A DNA stretch of 64,000 nt. Origin: Variovorax sp. UMC13. GTDB taxonomy: Bacteria > Pseudomonadota > Gammaproteobacteria > Burkholderiales > Burkholderiaceae_C. This document shows, in pieces, positions 1-8,319 of this stretch. The notes below the pieces were generated by a model, which saw only the letters and a list, made by a program, of their open reading frames with translations, did not search any database and was not told the DNA's origin. Each line of letters starts with the position of its first letter. The stretch's first letter is position 1. The position numbers and the translations under genes are program-made. The DNA is taken from positions 236,379 to 300,378 of the forward strand of contig NZ_LZZW01000023.1 of the NCBI RefSeq assembly GCF_014170375.1, read 5' to 3'.

Positions 1-1
1 G

Positions 2-535
2 GCGGCACGCGAGTACGGCATCACGCCGGCGCAGATGGGGCAGGGCATGGGCATCGCCTTCCTCTGCGGCACGGTCATCGGTGGCCTGCTGGGCGTGGTG
101 GCGATGCGCTACGTGCAGCCCCGCATGGGCCCGGCCGCCGCGCTGCGCATCATCATGCTGGGCAACCTCACGGCCGCGCTGCTGTCGTCGCTGCTGCTCT
201 TCACGCGTTCGGCGACCGATGCCTTCGCCTTGCTGGCGCTGCTGGTCGTGCCGCTCATCAGCGGCGCGGTGCTGCTGCCCAACGTGCTGCAGGACGCGGC
301 GCCGCCGCACCTGCGCGCCCGCACCATCGCGATGCTCTCCGTCGCCGGCCTGCCGTTCGGCGTCGTGGGGCCGCTGGTGGTCGGCATGTTGTCGGACGCC
401 CTCAAGTCGGTGCCCAACGGCCTGGCGATGTCCATCGTCGCCGCCACGCTGATCGGCGGCGTCCTCGGCGCCATGGTGCTGCGCGCCACCGAAGGCCCGT
501 TCGTGCGCCTGATGCGCGCGGCGCGGCCTACCTGA
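2..535 (+). CDS. MFS transporter, C-terminal part (start lies before the window)
   Basis: The frame is open from the first bases of the window, so the true start is upstream. The 177 visible residues form about five hydrophobic segments joined by short charged loops, as in the second half of a major facilitator superfamily transporter. The loop with SDALKSVPNG precedes the last helices. The protein should sit in the inner membrane and move a small molecule. The next gene begins 39 bases later on the same strand, so it probably belongs to the following hydrolase/peptidase operon and could be its permease. The substrate cannot be read from this fragment. Confidence 0.75.
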   Translation, partial: AAREYGITPAQMGQGMGIAFLCGTVIGGLLGVVAMRYVQPRMGPAAALRIIMLGNLTAALLSSLLLFTRSATDAFALLALLVVPLISGAVLLPNVLQDAAPPHLRARTIAMLSVAGLPFGVVGPLVVGMLSDALKSVPNGLAMSIVAATLIGGVLGAMVLRATEGPFVRLMRAARPT

Positions 536-574
536 TCCTTCCTCCCGTTCCCCATTCCCCTTGGTTGTCCTTCC

Positions 575-2269
575 ATGTCACCCCAACCCCTGCCTTCCGT
601 ACCTGAAATCCCCGCGTCGGCGGTTGCCGCCGAAGCGGCCGCACTGGCCGCCATCGACGCACTGGTGGCGCCCTTCAACCGCGGCGACGCGCCCGGCCTG
701 ACCGTCGGCATCGCGCGCCACGGCCGCCTGCTGTACCGGCGCGCCGTCGGCATGGCCAGCCTGGAGATGGGCGTGGCCCTCACGCCGACCACGCGCATGC
801 GCATCGCCTCCACCAGCAAGCACTTCACGGCGATGGCGGTGCTGCTGCTGGCCGAAGACGGCCTGCTCGGCGTGGACGACGCGGTGCAGAAGCACCTGCC
901 CGAACTGCCGCAACTGAGCGCCAACGGCCCGACGCTGCGCCACCTGCTGACGCACACCAGCGGCTGGCGCGGCCACGACGAGCTGTGGGCCATCGCCCAT
1001 GGCCTCACCTTCACCCGGCCGGGCCCGGGGCTGCCCGCCATGGCGCGGCAGAGCGAGCTCAACTTCGAGCCCGGCACCCACATGGTCTACAGCAACGGCG
1101 GCTACTTCCTGCTGGCGAAGATCGTCGAGCGCGTGAGTGGACTGGGCTTCGACGCCTTCCTCAAGACGCGCCTGTTCGGCCCGCTGGGCATGCCCGACAC
1201 CGCCTCGGTGGCGACCGACCTCGACGTGGTGCCTGGCCTGGCCGGGCTCTACATGCCTGCGCCCGCCGGCGGATGGCAGCGCGGCCTGTATCCGTGCGAG
1301 CTCGACGGCGGCGGTTCGCTGGTGTCGACGGTGGACGACATGCTGCGCTGGCTCGCGCACATGCGCGGCGACCAGAAGATCGTGGGCAGCGCCAGGAGCT
1401 GGGCGCTGCTGTCCGAACCCACCACGCTGTCCTCGGGCTCGAAGGTGAGCTATGGGTTCGGGCTGGCGCGCCACCCCTACCGCGGCGTCGAGATCGTCCA
1501 TCACGCGGGCGCGGTGCTCGGCGCCCAGTCGCAGATGCTGAGCGTGCCGGCGCACGGGCTGGACATCATCGTCATGTCGAACGGGGCCGCGGTGGCACCG
1601 TCGACGCTGGCCCTCAAGGCGGTCGAACTGCTGCTCGGCGACGCGCTCCAGCCGCCCGAGGCGCGGCCCCTGGCCAGCGCCTTTCCCGCGCTGGTCGGCC
1701 AGCGCTACCACGCGCCGTCCACCGGTCGCCTGATCGCTTTCGCCGACGTCGCGGGCAAGCTGGGCATGTCGTGGCAGGCCTCTGCCGCGAAGCCGATGCA
1801 CCAGGGCGAAGGCAAGCTGTGGCTGGACCTGCAGGACCTGCCCACCAACGACCTCGTGCTCGATGCCAGCGACATCGATCCGCAGCGCACGCCCGACACG
1901 CTGGTGCTGCACGAGGGCGGGCAGCCGCGCCGCTTCGAGCGCATGGCCGAGACCGCGCCCGATGTCGCCGCGCTGGCCGGGCAGCTCTGCGGCGACTACA
2001 CCAGCCCCGACCTCGACGCCACCGCGCGGATGGCGCTGGTCGACGGCACGCTGATGTTCATGGTGCAGGGCCGCCACGGCATGCACGCCTGTGCGGTGAC
2101 ACCGTTGTCGGCCGACGTGATGACGCTGGTCTCGACCGATCCGGTGCTGGGCCAGATGGGCCGATCGATCCTCAACGTGGAGCGCGAGGCCGGCCGGGTC
2201 GTGGGACTTCGGCTGGACACCTCGCGCTCCCGGAACATCCACTTTGCCCGCCAGGAGTCACTCGCATGA
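575..2269 (+). CDS. Serine hydrolase of the beta-lactamase/D-aminopeptidase (S12) family
   Basis: A 564-residue protein with the three class-C motifs in order: S79-T-S-K82 (nucleophile and general base), Y172-S-N174, and H310-A-G312 replacing the KTG box. An HxG third motif and a length above 500 with a C-terminal beta-rich extension (about residues 350-564) resemble Ochrobactrum D-aminopeptidase DmpB and related esterases more than true beta-lactamases. No signal peptide is visible, so it is probably cytoplasmic. It overlaps the next gene by four bases (2266-2269), meaning translational coupling with the M81 peptidase. Family knowledge suggests cleavage of an amide or ester next to a D-residue. 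The exact substrate is inference. Confidence 0.85.
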   Translation: MSPQPLPSVPEIPASAVAAEAAALAAIDALVAPFNRGDAPGLTVGIARHGRLLYRRAVGMASLEMGVALTPTTRMRIASTSKHFTAMAVLLLAEDGLLGVDDAVQKHLPELPQLSANGPTLRHLLTHTSGWRGHDELWAIAHGLTFTRPGPGLPAMARQSELNFEPGTHMVYSNGGYFLLAKIVERVSGLGFDAFLKTRLFGPLGMPDTASVATDLDVVPGLAGLYMPAPAGGWQRGLYPCELDGGGSLVSTVDDMLRWLAHMRGDQKIVGSARSWALLSEPTTLSSGSKVSYGFGLARHPYRGVEIVHHAGAVLGAQSQMLSVPAHGLDIIVMSNGAAVAPSTLALKAVELLLGDALQPPEARPLASAFPALVGQRYHAPSTGRLIAFADVAGKLGMSWQASAAKPMHQGEGKLWLDLQDLPTNDLVLDASDIDPQRTPDTLVLHEGGQPRRFERMAETAPDVAALAGQLCGDYTSPDLDATARMALVDGTLMFMVQGRHGMHACAVTPLSADVMTLVSTDPVLGQMGRSILNVEREAGRVVGLRLDTSRSRNIHFARQESLA

Positions 2270-4650
2270 AGTTCTTCGCCGCCCTGTTCGCCACCGAGAC
2301 CAACACCTTCGCTCCCGCCCCGACCGGGCTGGGCAGCTTCGAGGAATACGGCATCTTCCACGGCGACGCCAGCACGCGCGACGCCACCGGCTACGGCATG
2401 TTCGCGGTGGAGGCGCGCAAGCAGCTGGCCGCCGAAGGCCACGAGATGGTCGAGAGCCTGTTGGCCTTCGCCCAGCCGCTGGGACGCATCGTGCGCCCGG
2501 TGTACCAGCGCCTGCGCGACGAGATCCTGGACGACCTGCGCCAGGCCGGCCCGGTCGACGGGGTGATCCTGGTGCTGCACGGTGCCATGGTGGCCGACGG
2601 CTACGACGACGGCGAAGGCGACCTGATCGCGCGCGTGCGCGCCATCGTCGGGCCGGAGGTGAGCATCGGCGTGTCGCTCGACCTGCACTGCCACTTCACG
2701 CAGCAGATGCTGCACGGCGCGGACGTGATCATCTGCTACAAGGAATATCCGCACACCGACGCGCTGGAGCGCCTGCAGGAGCTGATCCGCATCGTGGTCG
2801 ACACCGCGCAGGGCCGCGTGAAGCCGGTGACGGCCGTGCACGACTGCCGCATGGTGGGCAAGTGGCACACCACGCGCGAACCGATGGCCGGCTTCGTGCG
2901 CCGCATGGAAGCCGCGGAGAAGCTGCCGGGCGTGCTCTCGGTCTCGCTGGGCCATGGCTTCCCCTGGGCCGACGTGCCGGAGTCCGGCGCCAAGCTGTGG
3001 GTCGTGACGGACAACGACCCGGCCCTGGCCGCCAGGCTCGCCGAGGAACTGGGCCGCGAGTTCTGGGACCTGCGCCACCAGACCGGCGTGCCTTCGATCC
3101 CGGTCGCGCAGGCGCTCGACCAGGCCATGGCCCTGACGGGCGGCCCGGTGGTCATCGCCGACACGGCCGACAACGCCGGCGGCGGCGCCACCAGCGACAG
3201 CACCTTCGTGCTGCGCGCGATCATCGAGCGCGGCATCGCCGACGTGGCCTTCGGCGGCGTCTGGGATCTGGGGGCGGTGCAGCTGTGCCGCGATGCGGGC
3301 GTCGGCGCCAGCTTCGCGCTGCGGCTGGGCGGCAAGTGCGGCCCGGCCTCGGGCGACCCGATCGACCTGCAGGTGACCGTCAAGGCCGTGAAGGATGCGC
3401 ATTCGCAGCGTGGCCTGGTCGAAGGCAACCACACGCCCATGGGCCCGTGCGTATGGGTGCAGGCGGCCAACGGCGTGGACATCGTGCTCATCAGCAAGCG
3501 CAACCAGGTCATCGGCAGCGACCTCTTCACGGGATTGGGCATCGACCTGGCGACCAAGAAGCTGGTCGTGGTGAAGTCGGCGCAGCACTTCCATGCGGAA
3601 TTCGGCCCGCTCGCCAGCGCGGTGCTCTACGTGTCGACGCCAGCCGCGCTGAGCACCGACTTCGCCAGGCTCCCGTACCGCGTGCGCGACCTCGACTACT
3701 GGCCGCGCGTGGAAGAGCCCAAGCGCGTCGCGCCGCAGGTGCGCCGCCCGCACTGGATGCCCGCACCCGGCGAGTTGTACAGCGTCGAAGGCCGCAGGAT
3801 GCACCTGCAGCGCAGCGGCCCCATGCCGGCCAGCGCGCAGCAGCCCACGCTGGTGCTCGAGGCCGGCGGCGGCTGCGCCTCGCCGATCTACGCGCGGCTG
3901 CAGCAGGCGCTCGCGACCCGGTACCCGGTGATCAGCTACGACCGCGCCGGCATGGGCTGGAGCGAGGCCGACGATGCGCCCTTCGACGGTCAGCGCAATG
4001 CGCAACGGCTGAATGCCCTGCTGGCCGCGGCCGGCGTGACCGGCCCGATCGTGCTGGTCGGCCATTCGCTGGGCGGCCTGCTGAACCGCATCTACACCGG
4101 CCTGTACCCGCAACAGGTGGCCGGTGTGGTGATGCTCGACGCCAGCCACCCGGCGCAGTTCGAAGTGTTCAAGGGCTTGCCGACGGAGGTGCTGGCGGGC
4201 GAGCGCACCAAGCGTGCCGAGTTCCAGGCCGGCGGCCCGCCGCCGCCGGAGTTCGCGCCGGTGCAGGCCATCTTTGCCGACATGCCCCATGTGCTGCGGC
4301 AGATGGTCGCGAACTACACGCCGGAAACCATCGACACGATGGTGAAGGAGCACGAGGGCCTTGCGCAGGTCGCCCGGCAGGCCGGCGCGTCGCCCGACCT
4401 GGGCGCGCGTCCGCTGTCGGTGCTGTCGGCGACCGTCATGCCCAAGCTGCCGCCCGGCGCCGAGGAGGCCGCCGAGGTGCAGCGGCGCTGGCCCGACTAC
4501 CAGCAGTCGCATGCGGCGCTGTCGACGCGGAGCCGCCTGCATCGCGTCGAAGGTGCCGAGCACATGACGCTGGTGGTGCTGCCCCCCTTCGTGAGCCGCG
4601 TGGTCGAAGAGGTCGACTGGGTCATGGCCGCGCTGGGATGCGCCGCATGA
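2266..4650 (+). CDS. M81 family metallopeptidase (MlrC-like) fused to an alpha/beta hydrolase
   Basis: One uninterrupted 794-residue frame with two enzymes. Residues 1 to about 483 are a complete M81/microcystinase-C protein (family members are usually about 490 residues). D139-L-H141 and H163 have the spacing of the family zinc site, and the N-terminus carries the typical FATETNTF motif. From about residue 484 a second enzyme follows: an oxyanion-side LEAGGG, the nucleophile elbow GHSLGG with S601, and a late EGAEHM histidine. No stop separates them. An in-frame ATG at 3757 (residue 498) could give a separate hydrolase by internal initiation, but nothing marks it as a start. MlrC-type enzymes cut linear peptides containing unusual residues. 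The fusion is unusual. Confidence 0.85.
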   Translation: MKFFAALFATETNTFAPAPTGLGSFEEYGIFHGDASTRDATGYGMFAVEARKQLAAEGHEMVESLLAFAQPLGRIVRPVYQRLRDEILDDLRQAGPVDGVILVLHGAMVADGYDDGEGDLIARVRAIVGPEVSIGVSLDLHCHFTQQMLHGADVIICYKEYPHTDALERLQELIRIVVDTAQGRVKPVTAVHDCRMVGKWHTTREPMAGFVRRMEAAEKLPGVLSVSLGHGFPWADVPESGAKLWVVTDNDPALAARLAEELGREFWDLRHQTGVPSIPVAQALDQAMALTGGPVVIADTADNAGGGATSDSTFVLRAIIERGIADVAFGGVWDLGAVQLCRDAGVGASFALRLGGKCGPASGDPIDLQVTVKAVKDAHSQRGLVEGNHTPMGPCVWVQAANGVDIVLISKRNQVIGSDLFTGLGIDLATKKLVVVKSAQHFHAEFGPLASAVLYVSTPAALSTDFARLPYRVRDLDYWPRVEEPKRVAPQVRRPHWMPAPGELYSVEGRRMHLQRSGPMPASAQQPTLVLEAGGGCASPIYARLQQALATRYPVISYDRAGMGWSEADDAPFDGQRNAQRLNALLAAAGVTGPIVLVGHSLGGLLNRIYTGLYPQQVAGVVMLDASHPAQFEVFKGLPTEVLAGERTKRAEFQAGGPPPPEFAPVQAIFADMPHVLRQMVANYTPETIDTMVKEHEGLAQVARQAGASPDLGARPLSVLSATVMPKLPPGAEEAAEVQRRWPDYQQSHAALSTRSRLHRVEGAEHMTLVVLPPFVSRVVEEVDWVMAALGCAA

Positions 4651-5840
4651 AGGCGCCCGTGCACATGGCGCTGGCCGGGTTGGCCACGCCCGCGCTGCTG
4701 CTCGACAGCGCGGTGCTCGAGCGCAACTGCGAAGCGATGGCGCAGCGCGCCGCGCACCACGGCGTGGCGCTGCGCCCGCACCTGAAGACCTCCAAGTCGG
4801 CCGAGGTGGCGCGCCTGGCCACCCGCGGCCAGGCCGGCGGCATCGCGGTCTCGACCGTGGCCGAGGCCGACTACTTCGCGGCCCACGGCTTCCTGGACCT
4901 GACCTACGCCGTGGGCATCAGCGCCAGCAAGATCGAGGCGCTCGACCGCATCCAGCGCACCTACGGTGCACGCATCACGCTGCTGGCCGACCGTGTCGAG
5001 GCGGTGCTGTCGGCGGCCGAGGAGGCGCGTGCCCTGGACGCCAGCTTCCGGATGCTGATCGAGATCGACACCGGCGGCGGCCGCGGCGGCCTGGCGCCGG
5101 GCGACGCCGAACTGCTGAGCGTCGCACGCGCCGTGCAGCAGAGCGAGGCGTTCGCGCTCGCCGGCGTGCTGACCCATGCGGGCCACAGTTACCACGTCGA
5201 AGGGCGGGATGCGATCCGCGCGATCGCCGAGACCGAGCGTGCCGGTGCGGTGCATGCGGCCGGGCGCCTGCGCGCGGCCGGCCTGCGGATCGACGTGGTG
5301 AGCGTGGGTGCCACGCCCACCGCGGTGTGCGCCGAACGGCTCGACGGCGTGACGGAGATGCGCCCCGGCGTGTACACCTTCTTCGACCTCGACCAGGCTG
5401 CGCGCGGCATCTGCGACATCGAGGACGTGGCGCTGTCGGTGCTGGCCACCGTGATCGGCCACAACCCGCGTTCGCGCCGCGTGCTCATCGACGCCGGCGC
5501 GCTCGCGCTGTCGAAGGACGAATCCGCCGCCGAGTTCCGCGACGGCCTCGGCTTCGGGCTGGTCTGCCAGGTGGACGGCGCGGCGCCGATGGCCGGTTTG
5601 CGCGTGGCCGAGCTGCACCAGGAGCACGGACTCATCGCCTGCGACAGCGACACCGACGGCGCGGTCGAGGCCATGTTCGCGGCCCTGCCGGTCGGCAGCC
5701 GCGTGCGCATCCTGCCGCACCACGCGTGCATGACCGCCGCCCCCTACGACCGTTACCACGTCGTGCGCGGCGCGGGTTCCGACGTGCATGCCATCTGGGG
5801 CAAGACCCGTGGCTGGAACGTCCACACGAAGGATGCGTGA
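4647..5840 (+). CDS. DSD1-type PLP enzyme (D-threonine aldolase / D-serine dehydratase-like)
   Basis: A 397-residue fold-type III PLP protein. The N-terminal alanine-racemase barrel carries the PLP lysine K47 in RPHLKT. The C-terminal D-serine-dehydratase-like domain carries H359-A-C361, matching the H-x-C metal site of eukaryotic-type D-serine dehydratase and D-threonine aldolase. The start at 4647 was chosen because its ATG overlaps the stop of the fused hydrolase (ATGA). A second ATG nine bases earlier is possible. It should split or dehydrate a beta-hydroxy-D-amino acid. Placed behind a D-aminopeptidase-like hydrolase and an M81 peptidase, it may handle the D-residue they release. Confidence 0.85.
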   Translation: MKAPVHMALAGLATPALLLDSAVLERNCEAMAQRAAHHGVALRPHLKTSKSAEVARLATRGQAGGIAVSTVAEADYFAAHGFLDLTYAVGISASKIEALDRIQRTYGARITLLADRVEAVLSAAEEARALDASFRMLIEIDTGGGRGGLAPGDAELLSVARAVQQSEAFALAGVLTHAGHSYHVEGRDAIRAIAETERAGAVHAAGRLRAAGLRIDVVSVGATPTAVCAERLDGVTEMRPGVYTFFDLDQAARGICDIEDVALSVLATVIGHNPRSRRVLIDAGALALSKDESAAEFRDGLGFGLVCQVDGAAPMAGLRVAELHQEHGLIACDSDTDGAVEAMFAALPVGSRVRILPHHACMTAAPYDRYHVVRGAGSDVHAIWGKTRGWNVHTKDA

Positions 5841-5876
5841 GCGCAACCCTACTTTCTTTTCCTGGAGACATTCCCG

Positions 5877-6695
5877 ATGAAAACGCTTCTCGCCCGCTTC
5901 GTGTCGGCCGCCGCGATGGCACTGGCCTTCTGCCTGGCAGGCGCATTGCCGGCCCACGCACAGACCGCCGTGGCACCGACGACGGCAGCCGCTGCCGCCC
6001 CGGCCCCGACCACCACCCACGCCGCCGCGGTGAAGACCGACAACCCCTACGGCATCGGCGCCCTGTGGGCCCAGAGCGATGCCGTGACCAAGGCCGTGCT
6101 CGCGATCCTCGTGATCATGTCGATGAGCAGCTGGTACGTGATCGCGATGAAGCTCTTCGAGCAGTCGCGCATGGGCCGCCAGGCCAAGCAGGTCGACGAT
6201 GCCTTCTGGAACGCCAACAGCGTGAAGAGCGGCGCCGAGCAGCTCGCCCCCACCAGCCCCTTCCGCTTCATCGCCGATGCCGGCGTGCACGCCACCAAGA
6301 AGCACGACGGCCTGCGCGGCAAGGTCGACTTCGCGGACTTCGTGGACCTGTGCATCCACCGCGCCACCGAGCGTGTGCAGCGTCGCCTGAGCAACGGCAT
6401 GTCGCTGCTCGCGACCGTCGGCTCGACCTCGCCCTTCGTGGGCCTGTTCGGCACTGTCTGGGGCATCTACCACGCGCTCACCGCCATCGGCGTGGCCGGC
6501 CAGGCCTCGATCGACAAGGTCGCAGGCCCGGTGGGCGAGGCGCTGATCATGACCGCCATCGGCCTGGCTGTGGCCGTGCCCGCGGTGCTGGGCTACAACT
6601 GGCTGCTGCGCCGCAACGTCGCCGTGATGGACGACGTGCGCGAGTTCAGCGGCGAACTGCACTCGGTGATCCTGGCCAGCAGCACCCCGGCCTGA
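5877..6695 (+). CDS. exbB: ExbB/TolQ-family proton channel subunit
   Basis: A 272-residue protein. The N-terminus is a signal-peptide-like hydrophobic stretch ending at AHAQ, followed by an Ala/Pro/Thr-rich spacer to about residue 55, then three membrane segments. The last two flank the conserved ATVGSTSPFVGLFGTVWG and VGEALIMTAIGL helices of the MotA/TolQ/ExbB fold. An N-terminal signal plus spacer is typical of the longer ExbB type. With ExbD it forms the proton channel that powers TonB. It starts 36 bases after the PLP enzyme behind a GGAG sequence and leads the exbB-exbD-exbD-tonB group. Confidence 0.93.
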   Translation: MKTLLARFVSAAAMALAFCLAGALPAHAQTAVAPTTAAAAAPAPTTTHAAAVKTDNPYGIGALWAQSDAVTKAVLAILVIMSMSSWYVIAMKLFEQSRMGRQAKQVDDAFWNANSVKSGAEQLAPTSPFRFIADAGVHATKKHDGLRGKVDFADFVDLCIHRATERVQRRLSNGMSLLATVGSTSPFVGLFGTVWGIYHALTAIGVAGQASIDKVAGPVGEALIMTAIGLAVAVPAVLGYNWLLRRNVAVMDDVREFSGELHSVILASSTPA

Positions 6696-6729
6696 CCCCC
6701 TTGTCGCAACACGACATGCGAGGCGCGCC

Positions 6730-7158
6730 ATGGCAATGAACATCCCCTCCGCCGGCGGCGACGAGGAACAGGTCATCGCGGCCATCAACACCACGCCGCT
6801 GGTCGACGTGATGCTGGTGCTGCTGATCATCTTCCTCATCACCATCCCGGTGGTCAATTACTCGGTCCCGGTGCAGGTGCCCAAGGAACGCAACGAGGTG
6901 CGCGAGAGCAAGCCGGAGACCGTCGTGCTGTCGGTCGATGCGGCCGGCCGCATCTACTGGTACGACACGCCGGTGCGCGACACCCAGAGCCTCACCGACA
7001 AGCTGACCAAGGTGGCCGCGCTCAACCCGCAGCCCGAGGTGCACATCCGCGGCGACTGGCAGTCCGACTACGAACCGGTGGGCAAGATCATCTATGCCTG
7101 CCAGGCCGCGGGCATCGCCAAGGTCGGCTTCATCACCGAGCCGCCCGCGCGCAACTGA
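6730..7158 (+). CDS. exbD: ExbD biopolymer transport protein, copy 1
   Basis: A 142-residue protein with one N-terminal membrane helix (about residues 24-44) introduced by NTTPLVDVMLVLLIIF. The aspartate in this motif carries protons in ExbD/TolR. The rest is a periplasmic domain. It lies 34 bases after exbB and 24 bases before a second exbD. The two copies share the helix but differ in the periplasmic part, so they may form a mixed channel or serve different TonB partners. Confidence 0.93.
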   Translation: MAMNIPSAGGDEEQVIAAINTTPLVDVMLVLLIIFLITIPVVNYSVPVQVPKERNEVRESKPETVVLSVDAAGRIYWYDTPVRDTQSLTDKLTKVAALNPQPEVHIRGDWQSDYEPVGKIIYACQAAGIAKVGFITEPPARN

Positions 7159-7182
7159 CAACGCATAGGAAGACACACAGCC

Positions 7183-7617
7183 ATGCGAAAAGACAAGCCG
7201 GGGCGCCGCCGCAGCGCGCCCTCCGACGAGCCCATGATGGACATCAACACCACGCCGCTGATCGACGTGATGCTGGTGCTCCTGATCATGCTGATCATCA
7301 CGATCCCGATCCAGCTGCACGCCGTGAACCTGAACATGCCCACGGGCAACCCGCCGCCGAGCGACTTCAAGCCGGAGGTGCTGCGCATCGATGTCGATGA
7401 ACGCAGCAACGTGCTGTGGAACGGCGAGATCGTGGCCGACCGCGCCGAAGTCGAACGCCGCTTCGAGGTGGTGGCCGCGCAGGAAGTGCAGCCCGAGGTG
7501 CACCTGCGCCCGGACAAGCGCGCCAGGTACGAGATCGTGGCCGGCCTGATGGCCGCGGCCCAGCGCACCGGCCTGACCAAGCTGGGCATCGTCGGATCGG
7601 AGCAGTTCATCCCATGA
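7183..7617 (+). CDS. exbD: ExbD biopolymer transport protein, copy 2
   Basis: A 144-residue ExbD paralogue with a more basic cytoplasmic tail (MRKDKPGRRR), the NTTPLIDVMLVLLIM proton-pathway helix at about residues 24-45, and a periplasmic domain. An AGGA sequence lies about 12 bases before the ATG. Its stop overlaps the start of tonB (7614-7617), so the two should be translated together. Paired exbD genes are known in some Gram-negatives, for example xanthomonads, where the second copy is needed only for certain substrates. Confidence 0.92.
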   Translation: MRKDKPGRRRSAPSDEPMMDINTTPLIDVMLVLLIMLIITIPIQLHAVNLNMPTGNPPPSDFKPEVLRIDVDERSNVLWNGEIVADRAEVERRFEVVAAQEVQPEVHLRPDKRARYEIVAGLMAAAQRTGLTKLGIVGSEQFIP

Positions 7618-8276
7618 CGCGCGCCCAAGACTTCAACCCTAAGTCCCGCTTCGGCCCGGTGAGCATCGCCGTGATGGTGCTGGCCCATGGCCTGATCGGC
7701 TACGGCCTGGTCTCGGGCCTGGGCGGGCATGCGCTCGAGCTGATCAAGAAGCCGATGGAGGCGACCATCATCACCGAGGTCAAGCTGCCACCGCCGCCCC
7801 CTCTGCCACCGCCGCCTCCTCCGAAGAAGATCGTGCGCCAGGAAGTGGCCAAGGTGCCGCCGCCGCCGCGGCCGGCCTATGTGCCGCCGCCGGCCGTGAC
7901 GCCGCCCGTGAGCTCTGCGCCGGCGATCACGGCGGTGCAGAGCGTCGAGCCCGCGGCGCCGCCGCCCGCCGCGCCGCCTGCGCCGCCCGCACCACCGGCG
8001 CCGCCGGCACCGAAGGCGGCATCGACCGATATCGCGATGGCCTGTCCCCGGCAAGTCAAGCCCGAGATGCCGCGCAAGGCGCTGGACGAAGGCATCGGCG
8101 GCGTCGTCAAGGCCGAGGTGCGCATCAAGGGCACGCATGTGACGGAGGTGCGCTTCCTGTCGGGGCCGCGCGTCTATCACGGCGCGGTGCGCTCGGCCAT
8201 GATGAAGTACGAATGCCAGACCACCGGCGACGCGGAGATCCTGGCCACGCAGGAGTTCGTCTTCAAGATCGAATGA
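7614..8276 (+). CDS. tonB: TonB energy transducer
   Basis: A 220-residue protein. A short cytoplasmic tail is followed by a membrane helix (about residues 16-36, with the SHLS-like region replaced by VSIAVMVLAHGLIGYGL). A long proline-rich spacer (about residues 55-140, many PPPP and APPAP units) bridges the periplasm, and a C-terminal TonB domain (about 145-220) follows, with the VKAEVRI strand and the YHGAVRSAM helix. The start was chosen at the ATG that overlaps the end of exbD. It should couple the ExbBD channel to an outer-membrane receptor. No receptor gene lies within the window. Confidence 0.92.
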   Translation: MTRAQDFNPKSRFGPVSIAVMVLAHGLIGYGLVSGLGGHALELIKKPMEATIITEVKLPPPPPLPPPPPPKKIVRQEVAKVPPPPRPAYVPPPAVTPPVSSAPAITAVQSVEPAAPPPAAPPAPPAPPAPPAPKAASTDIAMACPRQVKPEMPRKALDEGIGGVVKAEVRIKGTHVTEVRFLSGPRVYHGAVRSAMMKYECQTTGDAEILATQEFVFKIE

Positions 8277-8319
8277 GCGGCCCGGCCGCGATGAAGGGGG
8301 CTTGCGTACACTGCCCCCG

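Noticed and set aside
1996..4563. Long open frame on the minus strand opposite the M81-hydrolase gene (855 codons)
   Set aside because: High GC at third positions removes stops from the opposite strand; the translation is rich in Arg, His, Gln and Val with no family pattern, while the plus strand holds clear motifs.
4497..6857. Long minus-strand open frame opposite the PLP enzyme and exbB
   Set aside because: Same GC shadow effect; no start context and no domain.
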